Assembly (NCBI GenBank): GCA_964495595.1
Contig: CAZBWH010000061.1
Span: forward strand, 1-19,718
DNA length: 19,718 bases
Origin: CALMFQ01 sp964495595
Lineage (GTDB): Bacteria > Pseudomonadota > Gammaproteobacteria > Burkholderiales > SCOH01
Reading direction: 5' to 3'
Shown in pieces: positions 12,063 through 19,300 of this stretch (position 1 is the stretch's first letter; the number at the start of each line of letters is the position of its first letter). Under the pieces are notes generated by a model, which worked only from the letters and a program-made list of their open reading frames with translations, did not search any database and was not told the DNA's origin. The position numbers were made by a program, and so were the translations under genes.

Positions 12063-13400
12063 ATGCCTCAGCGTTACCTTTCTTCGCTGCTGGGGGTGGT
12101 CTTTGCCCTGGGCAGCTCGTCAGCAACGGCGTTCGGGCTGCAAGAGGCATACCAGGCAGCGCAGACGACGGATCCGCAGTATCGTGCTGCACGCTATGAG
12201 CTGGATGCCGGCCGCCAGGCCGAGCCGATGGCTCGCGCTGGCCTGCTGCCCACCCTGTCGGCCTCGACCGGTGCTACGCGCTACAACGGTGAGCGGGAGT
12301 ATTCCAGTGCCAGCAGCGGATCCAGTGTGGAAAAGCTGGATTACACTTCGCGTCAGGCTGCGTTGAATTTGCGCATGCCGCTCTACAACATGGAGTCTAT
12401 CTCCCGCTATCGCCAGGCTGAGAAGCAGGTGGCTTATGCTGAGTCGTTGTTCATGGTGCGTGGCAACGAGTTGGCAACCCGTCTGGCTGAGGCGTATTTT
12501 GACCTGCAGCTCGCTTTGTATTCACACGAGTTGGCGCAGGCTCAGGTGGATGCGTTTCAGGAGCAGGCCAGGCTGGCCAATCGACTGTTCAAGGGCGGAG
12601 AAGGGACGCGCACTGAAGTGGCCGAGACCGAGGCGCAACTGGACATTGCCAGGGCTCAGCTGATTGACAGCGATACCCAGCTCGATGTGGCACGACGTAA
12701 TCTGCAGGCCATGACTGGATTGAATCCGGATGCGATTCAGCCGTTCCGGCATGTGTTTCAGGCGCAGTCCTTGCAGCCGGGCGATCTGGCTGTGTGGCTT
12801 GAGCAGGCGGCGGCTGATAGCCCGGTGCTGGCGGTGCGGCGGCAGGCGGTAGAGGCCGCCAAACACGAGGTGTCGCGCAATCAGGCGGGCCATTTTCCGC
12901 GGCTGGATTTCGTGGCGGCGTATTCGCGAAGCTCGAGCGATTCGATCACTACCATCAACCAGGAAGTCAATACCCGTTCGGGCGGCATCCAGCTGACGAT
13001 CCCGCTGTTTTCCGGCGGGTATGTGAATGCGGCAACCGACCAGTCGCTGGCCATGTTGAAAAAGGCTGAGGCAGATCTGGACAATGAATTGAACAATGTC
13101 CAGATCGAGGTGCGGCGGCAGTTTCTGGCTGCCAGCAATGGCATGGCCAGGATTGAAGCCTATTCGAAGGCGGTAAAGTCGAGTGAAATCGCGCTGGAGG
13201 GCACCCGGTACGGTTTGAAGGCGGGCACCCGCACCAACGTCGACGTACTCGATGCCCAGCGCCGGGTGTTTGCCGCTAAGCGCGATCTGGCTCAAGCCCG
13301 CTACATGTACCTGCTGGCCAGTCTGAAGCTGAAAGCTGCTGCACGAGGGTTGGCCGGGGAAGATCTGTCGGCGATTGATAGGCTTATAATCCAGCAGTAA
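12063..13400 (+). CDS. TolC-family outer-membrane channel of the T1SS
   Basis: The 445-residue protein has a Sec signal peptide at about residues 1-23 (hydrophobic L-L-G-V-V-F-A-L-G, cleavage likely after A-T-A). The mature part is a TolC-type outer-membrane efflux protein with two structurally repeated helical halves. Typical marks are N-P-x-Y-like T-D-P-Q-Y near the start, A-R-A-G-L-L-P-T-L, L-A-E-A-Y-F-D-L-Q, and in the second half F-P-R-L-D, L-T-I-P-L-F-S-G-G and T-R-T-N-V-D-V-L-D-A-Q-R. GAGGAG at 12047-12052 serves the ATG at 12063. It completes the ABC-adaptor-channel set in the standard order, so it is a dedicated channel and not a stand-alone TolC. Its last codons contain a TATAAT (13385-13390) that might act for the following regulator gene. 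Confidence 0.93.
   Translation: MPQRYLSSLLGVVFALGSSSATAFGLQEAYQAAQTTDPQYRAARYELDAGRQAEPMARAGLLPTLSASTGATRYNGEREYSSASSGSSVEKLDYTSRQAALNLRMPLYNMESISRYRQAEKQVAYAESLFMVRGNELATRLAEAYFDLQLALYSHELAQAQVDAFQEQARLANRLFKGGEGTRTEVAETEAQLDIARAQLIDSDTQLDVARRNLQAMTGLNPDAIQPFRHVFQAQSLQPGDLAVWLEQAAADSPVLAVRRQAVEAAKHEVSRNQAGHFPRLDFVAAYSRSSSDSITTINQEVNTRSGGIQLTIPLFSGGYVNAATDQSLAMLKKAEADLDNELNNVQIEVRRQFLAASNGMARIEAYSKAVKSSEIALEGTRYGLKAGTRTNVDVLDAQRRVFAAKRDLAQARYMYLLASLKLKAAARGLAGEDLSAIDRLIIQQ
13385..13390 (+). promoter_or_regulatory. Possible internal -10 box before the response regulator
   Basis: A consensus TATAAT lies in the last codons of the channel gene, 33 nt before the GTG start of the regulator. No acceptable -35 sits 16-18 nt upstream, and TTGATA at 13375-13380 is far too close. 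It may be a chance occurrence in coding sequence. Confidence 0.22.
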
Positions 13401-13422
13401 CAGCTCTTGTGCGAGATATCCA

Positions 13423-14163
13423 GTGAAAATCCTTGCCGTTGACGATCATGCCCTGATTCGCGAGGGCCTGCGGGCCATATTGCATGGCTTTGACCCTGCA
13501 CTGGTGTTTGTCGAGGCGGGAGACGGCCAGGCGGCGTGCCTGCGGTTGGCCGAGCATCCTGATGTCGATCTGGCTCTGCTGGATGTCAGAATGCCGGATT
13601 GCGACGGGATCGAGCTGATGGGGAAGTTGCAGGCGCTGTGCCCGACTTTGCCGGTGGTGATGCTGTCGGCTGAGTTTGATGCTGATACGGTTCGCCGGGC
13701 GATCGATCAGGGTGCGTCGGGGTTTTTGCCCAAAACGTCGCTGAATCAGGTGCTGGTTTCGGCCTTGAACCTGGTGATGGCTGGCGGCGTCTATATTCCG
13801 CCGGAAGTCATGCGTCGGCCGGCTACTGCTGCTGTTTCTGGCTTGCCTCTCGCTACGGCGGCCCCTGCTCCGGTCGAAGCTGCGCCTGTGGTGCATGCCA
13901 GATCGCCGGTTCAAGTGCCCGCTGACAGTAAGGCGATGCTGGGCCTGACCGACCGGCAGACCGATGTGCTGGTGCGGCTGCTGGAGGGTAAGTCCAACAA
14001 GCAGATTTGCCGTGAGCTGGATCTGGCTGAGGCCACCGTCAAGGTTCATGTCCGTGCCATTCTGCGCGTGCTGGGGGTCAATTCCCGCACCGAGGCGATG
14101 GTGGCGGCTGCACGGCTGGGTTTTGGCATTGCGGCGGGCCAAATCTTGCCCGCTGCAGAATGA
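13423..14163 (+). CDS. NarL/LuxR-type response regulator
   Basis: This 246-residue, two-domain regulator has a receiver domain (1-120) with the acidic pair D7-D8, the phosphorylation site D54 (L-A-L-L-D-V-R-M-P), S82 and K104 (F-L-P-K-T-S), so it should be phosphorylatable. A Pro/Ala/Val-rich linker of about 40 residues follows. The GerE/LuxR helix-turn-helix lies at about 174-235 (L-T-D-R-Q-T-D-V-L, K-S-N-K-Q-I-C-R-E-L, A-T-V-K-V-H-V). The start is GTG 13423; the family N-terminus M-K-I-L-A-V-D-D fits exactly. It lies 22 nt after the channel gene and overlaps the acyltransferase by 4 nt (ATGA), so it is in the secretion operon. No sensor kinase is in the window, so it depends on a kinase elsewhere. 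Targets could be the surface-protein promoters in this locus (inference). Confidence 0.92.
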   Translation: MKILAVDDHALIREGLRAILHGFDPALVFVEAGDGQAACLRLAEHPDVDLALLDVRMPDCDGIELMGKLQALCPTLPVVMLSAEFDADTVRRAIDQGASGFLPKTSLNQVLVSALNLVMAGGVYIPPEVMRRPATAAVSGLPLATAAPAPVEAAPVVHARSPVQVPADSKAMLGLTDRQTDVLVRLLEGKSNKQICRELDLAEATVKVHVRAILRVLGVNSRTEAMVAAARLGFGIAAGQILPAAE

Positions 14164-15260
14164 CGGAGGCCCTGCTGCGTAACCATAACGTCGATGTGTT
14201 GCGCGGCTTGGCCGTGACCGCAGTGGTGTGTCACCACCTGTTCGCCCATACCGGGCTGGCGGTGCCTTTTTTCGATCGTTTCGGCGGCTTGCTGGGCGTG
14301 CAGCTGTTTTTTCTGGTGAGTGGATTCCTGATTGTGCAGAGTGCTGCCTCCAGCAGCGTGCCTGCCTATTTGATTCGTCGGGGCTTGCGCATTTTTCCTC
14401 TGTACTGGTTGGTCGTGCTGGGATGGAGCGCCTGGTATGGCAAGTTGGATGCAGATCTGCTGCAATTGAAATGGCCCGATTTCCTGGCAAACTGGCTGGC
14501 GCTGTCTCACTTTGTACCGGCGGCCTTGTTCGACTTTGATGTTTTGACGGTTAGCTGGACATTGTCGATCGAGTTGGCCTGGTATGCCTTGGTGCCGTGG
14601 ATCGTTTACCTGGCAGGACAAAGATCGGGCAAGCGCTTCTGGCTGGAAATGGCCTGTATTGCCTTGCTGGTCTCAACGATCTGGGTCTGGCTGGCCCAAC
14701 GCGGCATGCTTGATTTTCTGTATGCCGGCGCACTGGCCCGGGCGGGTATCTCACCTGCTAGCGATTTCGGCAGATTTGCCTTTGTGGTCAACGCCTTTCC
14801 GGCACAACTGGTGTTTTTTTGCATGGGCGCAGCGTTATGGCGTTATCTCGCTGCCGTGTCGCGGTTACCCAGCGGGCTCTTGCTGCTGCTGATCGTTGTT
14901 TTTGCTGGTTGGCCCGAACACTGGAACCAATGGTTGCACCTGAACCCTTCCCCAGCATCCGGATTGGGGTTGGCGGCTCTGTTTGTACTTGTCCTGCGCC
15001 AGCAGCAAAGGCAATTGTCGCTGCTGAAATGGCTGGGTGAGATTTCCTACCCGATATATCTGCTCCACGTGCCGGTATTGTTGCTGGTGTTTCAGCACTG
15101 GCAGTTTGCAGGTTGGGGAGCCGCCGCCTTGGCCATCTCAATCATTCTGGTGGCTTCGGCCGGACTGCGCCATTGGGTTGAACGGCCGTGTATCGCGTGG
15201 GGCCGACTATTGACATCTTCCGGAACCCGTTCTTATGCGCCTTCCTCCCCAGCCCTTTGA
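14160..15260 (+). CDS. Acyltransferase family 3 (OafA/YrhL-like) integral membrane protein
   Basis: The 366-residue polytopic membrane protein has about ten hydrophobic segments. The N-terminus carries the R-X10-H pattern of the family (R15, H26, in V-L-R-G-L-A-V-T-A-V-V-C-H-H). Further marks are F-F-L-V-S-G-F-L-I at about 50-58, the R-R-G-L-R-I-F-P-L-Y-W block at 73-83, and S-Y-P-I-Y-L-L-H-V-P near the C-terminus. Such enzymes move acetyl or other acyl groups to sugars of O-antigen, capsule or exopolysaccharide at the inner membrane. The ATG overlaps the regulator stop (ATGA), implying coupled translation, and its 3' end overlaps the aminotransferase gene by 26 nt. Together with that gene it suggests modification of an amino sugar made for the cell surface (inference). 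Exact acceptor and acyl donor cannot be read from sequence. Confidence 0.9.
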   Translation: MTEALLRNHNVDVLRGLAVTAVVCHHLFAHTGLAVPFFDRFGGLLGVQLFFLVSGFLIVQSAASSSVPAYLIRRGLRIFPLYWLVVLGWSAWYGKLDADLLQLKWPDFLANWLALSHFVPAALFDFDVLTVSWTLSIELAWYALVPWIVYLAGQRSGKRFWLEMACIALLVSTIWVWLAQRGMLDFLYAGALARAGISPASDFGRFAFVVNAFPAQLVFFCMGAALWRYLAAVSRLPSGLLLLLIVVFAGWPEHWNQWLHLNPSPASGLGLAALFVLVLRQQQRQLSLLKWLGEISYPIYLLHVPVLLLVFQHWQFAGWGAAALAISIILVASAGLRHWVERPCIAWGRLLTSSGTRSYAPSSPAL

Positions 15261-16374
15261 GCAGCCTTTGTATGTAACCCGCCCGTTCCTGCCGCCGCTG
15301 GCCGAGTATGCCGGGCGGCTGGAGCAGGTGTGGGACTCGGGCTGGCTGGCCAATAGCGGGGCGCAGCATCAGGCGCTGGAGCTGGCGTTGTCCGGTTATC
15401 TGCGCGCACCGCAGTTGTCCTTGTTCAACAATGGCACCCTTGCGTTGATCGTTGCTTGCCAGGCGCTGCGTTTGTCTGGCGAGGTCATTACCACGCCGTT
15501 CACTTTTCCTGCCACGCCTCATGTGTTGTCGTGGAACAACATTACCCCGGTATTTGCCGATATCGATCCGCTCACGATGAATCTCGATCCGCGCGGCATT
15601 GAGGCCAAAATGACGGCCAGAACGTCAGCCATTCTGGCCGTGCATGTGTATGGCACGCCATGTGACGTGCAGGCCATTCAGGAGTTGGCTGATTTCTACG
15701 GGCTGAAGGTCATTTATGACGCGGCGCATGCCTTTGGCACCGAAATCGACGGTCAGCCAATCAGTGCGTTTGGTGATGCGACCATGTTCAGCTTTCATGC
15801 GACCAAGCTGTTTCATACTGCCGAGGGGGGGGCGCTGGCGGTGCGGGATGCGGCGCTGAAACGTCGTATCGACCTGTTGAAAAATTTCGGCATCAAGAAT
15901 GAATTCGAGGTGATGATGCCGGGTATCAATGGCAAGATGAACGAGCTGCAGGCGGCCATGGGCCTGGTGGTGCTGGATCATGTCGAGCAGGAGCGGCAGG
16001 CGCGCAGCCGGGTGGCAGCGTTGTATCGTTCTCGCTTGCAGGATATCCCGGGGCTCAGTTTCAACCCGGTTTCGCCGAACGTGCGCAACAGTTACCAATA
16101 CTGTGTGCTGCGGCTGGATGCGGCGGTGTGCGGCAAAAGCCGCGATCAGGTCTACGATGGCCTGAAGGCGTTCAATATCTTTACCCGCAAGTATTTCTAT
16201 CCGTTGTGCAGCGAATACAGTTGCTACCATCTGTTGCCATCGGCCCATCCGGATAACCTCCCGGTCGCGCATCGGGTCGCCGGCGAGGTGCTGTCGCTGC
16301 CTTTCTTCGGCGCGTTAAGCGACGACGATGTGCATCGGGTGTGCGATGCGCTGGAATACGTCTTGCAATCGTAA
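15235..16374 (+). CDS. DegT/DnrJ/EryC1-family sugar aminotransferase
   Basis: The 379-residue PLP-dependent enzyme should aminate a nucleotide-activated keto-sugar. Visible motifs are V-T-R-P-F-L-P-P-L at 14-22, N-N-G-T-L-A-L at 65-71, T-T-P-F-T-F-P-A-T, H-V-Y-G-T-P-C-D-V, the cofactor-binding Y-D-A-A-H-A-F-G (D162), and the Schiff-base lysine K191 in S-F-H-A-T-K-L-F-H-T-A-E-G-G-A. Also present is P-G-I-N-G-K-M-N-E-L-Q-A-A-M-G. The combination is closest to dTDP-4-keto/3-keto-6-deoxyhexose aminotransferases (VioA/FdtB/QdtB-like), but position specificity is not determinable here. ATG 15235 has GGAAC about 8 nt upstream and overlaps the acyltransferase end by 26 nt. It is the last gene of the operon. 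Its TAA (16372-16374) abuts the stop codon of the opposite-strand gene, and no terminator follows. Confidence 0.92.
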   Translation: MRLPPQPFEQPLYVTRPFLPPLAEYAGRLEQVWDSGWLANSGAQHQALELALSGYLRAPQLSLFNNGTLALIVACQALRLSGEVITTPFTFPATPHVLSWNNITPVFADIDPLTMNLDPRGIEAKMTARTSAILAVHVYGTPCDVQAIQELADFYGLKVIYDAAHAFGTEIDGQPISAFGDATMFSFHATKLFHTAEGGALAVRDAALKRRIDLLKNFGIKNEFEVMMPGINGKMNELQAAMGLVVLDHVEQERQARSRVAALYRSRLQDIPGLSFNPVSPNVRNSYQYCVLRLDAAVCGKSRDQVYDGLKAFNIFTRKYFYPLCSEYSCYHLLPSAHPDNLPVAHRVAGEVLSLPFFGALSDDDVHRVCDALEYVLQS

Positions 16375-19300
16375 TCAGCCGTCGTATTGTCCGCTGGCGT
16401 CGGCCTGACCGAGTAGGGTGGGCCAAAATGCCAGCGGATGCAGCGTATCGGGTGATGCATCAAATCCCTTCGTGCTGCTGCCTTCATCGTTGATGATCTT
16501 GCCAGCCATGCTGCCGACCAGGATGGCGGTGTCTTTCGGATTGCTTAAGGTGAGGTTGAAGGTTTCGTCGGGCTCTGCGGTGGTGTCGCCATAGAACGAC
16601 AGTGTGATGGTCTTGACGGCTTCGCCGGCGGCAAAGTTGAGCTGGCCGCTGGTCAGGCCGCTGGTGAAGTCGCTGGCGTTGGCCGGGTTGGCGCCGTTGC
16701 CGGCTACGTTCCATTGCACACTGGCAGTGCTGGTTGTGTCGCCAATGCGCAGGACATTGTATTTCAGGCTGCCATTGATGAAAGATCCCTCCTTGGTGAA
16801 TTGGGCGTCCTGCCCGGCTGCCAGGGCCAGCCCGTTCGGGGTGCCGGCCTTGGGCACATGGAATGCCACGCGTTCATACTGGTAGCCGTACTGGCTGATG
16901 GCAATGTCGCGTTCACCGGCGTTGGCGGTCAGAAGGTAATTGCCGGTGGCCGAGTGTTTCAGGCGGTACACGGGCATGGCGCTGGTGTCGTCATCCTGTG
17001 CGGCGCGGAACTGGATGCCCTCGTCGCGATACAGGCCGGGCTGCTGTTGTCGGGCGCTGCGTTCTGCTTCATCGGTGGTATAGAAGTAGCTGCCTGATCC
17101 ATCCAGCAGGGCAAAGCGGTAAACCGGCTTGCCGGTGGTGTTCAGGCAATTGAACGCAAAGCCTTCAAACCGGATGACATCCAGATAGGCATCCTGAATG
17201 TACTGGATTTCCGCCGTGTTGGAGGTGTAGAAGTACGCCCCGCTGTATTTGACACAGCGGTAGAGCACGGCCTCGGCCAGCGTTGGCGGGACATCATCGT
17301 TGGCAATGGTGACATCGACACTGCTGGTCGTCAGGGTGGCGTTGGTGGGATTGCTGAGAACGATGCTGAAGGTTTCGTCAGGTTCGACGGTGGTGTCGGC
17401 GTTGATGTTCAGACTGATCTGCTTGCTGGTTTCGCCAGCGGCGAAGCTGACGCTGCCGCTGGTGCTGCCGTTCAGGTCGCTGCTCGATGCCGTGCCAGCC
17501 TTGAATGCCCAGTTGACGCTGGCCGTGCCGGTGGTCGATCCGCTGCGGGTAATGGTGAGCTGAACGGGCGTGCTGCCGCCGCTGCTGCCTTCGGTCACGG
17601 TCGGGGTGCTGGTGGCGATGCTGAGATTGCCCCAGGCATCGTCGTTCTTGATGGTCTGGGTGGCGCTGCCGGTGACAATGGCGGCGCCGGCCGGATTGCT
17701 CAACGCTACGGTGAACGATTCGTCATTTTCCGGGGTGTTGTCCTTGTTGATGTTGAGGGTGATTTGCTTGCTGGTTTCGCCTGCGGCAAAGCTGAGTGTG
17801 CCGCTGGTGGTGCCGGTCAGGTCATCTGCCGTTGCACTGCCTGGCTGGAAAGCCCAGTTGACGCTGGCGCTGGCGCTGCCATTGTTGCGGCTGACGGTGT
17901 ATTGCAGTGGATTGCTCCCGCCGCCCGATCCCTCGTCCACACTGGCTGCAGTCGCGCTGATTGTCAGCAGCGAATCGTCGTTGGTGATCGTGGTGCTGGC
18001 ATTGTCAGTGCCCAGAGTGAGGTTGACCGGGTTGGCCAGTTGGATGACCAGGGCTTCGTCGGCCTCAAAGGTAGTGTCGGCGTTGACGTAGAGGGTGATC
18101 TGCTTGCTGGTCTCTCCACTGGCGAATGACACTGTGCCTTGGGTTGTGCTGCTGAGATCGTTGGCATCGGTCGTGCTTTTGCTGCTGATTGACCAATCCA
18201 CGCTACCCGGTAGCTGGCTGGCGGTTCGGCTGATGTCAAACTGAACGGCAGTGGTGCCGCCGCTGCCTTCGGCCTGCGAAGAGGTTTTGGCCTGGATGCT
18301 GGTGGCACCTTCCGTGCCGGCCAGTCGCTGGGCGTAAATCCCGGCACCACTGCCGTCCTGCTGCGAGGATGAGGTGGCCACCTTGGTGACGCCCGAGGCC
18401 CAGGCAATGACGTAGTTGCCGTTGCTCAGGCTGGCAACCGACGGATAGGCCTGGTCGCCGCTGGTAAAGGTGTTGATCCGTTGTTCGCTACTGATGACGC
18501 TGCCGCCGGCATCGTAGCGGCTGGTGTACAGGTCGTAGCTGTTCGGGCTGCCGGTGTAGTAGTCCCAGCCGATGACGAAACCGCCGTCTTTCATGGGCGC
18601 AATGCTGGTGCTGTAGCCTTGCGCCGACCAGTTGCCGGCCGGGTTGACGACGGTCTCTGAGCCGCTCTGGCTGCCGGTGTTGGTGTAGCGTTGCAGCCGA
18701 ATATGAGGAGCATCATCCCAGGCAATCACGAAACCACCGTCTGTCAGTGCCTGAATGGATGCCCGCTGTTGATCGCTGGCGGTGGTGGTGTTGACCTGGA
18801 ATTCGCTGCCAACACGGTTGCCGTTGCTGGCAAAGCGCTGGGCATAAAGCCCCAGCCCAGAGGCTTCCCGGCCGTAGTATTGGGTGCCATCCAGCTCCCC
18901 ATCCTGCCAGACCGCCACGTAGCCTCCATCCGCCAGCCCGGTGATGGCTGGCTGCCATTGATCGCCGGAGATGTAGCTGTTGATGCGGAATTCACCACCT
19001 ACGGTGCTGCCGTTGCTGGCATAGCGCTGGGCAAAGATGCCTGCCCCAGAGCCGTCCAGCCCGTCATCAAAGCCCATGTTTGCATTGGCCGGGCCACGAT
19101 CGGTCCAGGCGATGATGAAGCCACCATCGGCCAGTGCACTGATGGTGGGCTCAGTCTGGTTGCCTGCCGTTGTGTCGGCATTGACCCGAAACTCTTTACC
19201 AACCTTGCTGCCGTTGCCGTCGTAGCGCTGGGCGTAAATATTGTCGCCGTCACGTTCATTGACTGACGACCAGCAGACAATGTAGCCACCATCAGCGAGT

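Noticed and set aside
13375..13390. TTGATA plus TATAAT as a full promoter before the response regulator
   Set aside because: The two hexamers are only 4 nt apart. Only the -10-like element is kept, as a low-confidence feature.
16412..16424. Sharing of AGTAGGGTGGGC with the hairpin after the S-layer-like gene (787-798)
   Set aside because: A 12-base match in a window this size is expected by chance, and the second site lacks the inverted arm.
17570..18091. + strand open frames opposite the Calx-beta domains
   Set aside because: Low-complexity Val/Leu/Ser-rich shadows of the repeated - strand coding sequence. No ribosome binding site or known motif.
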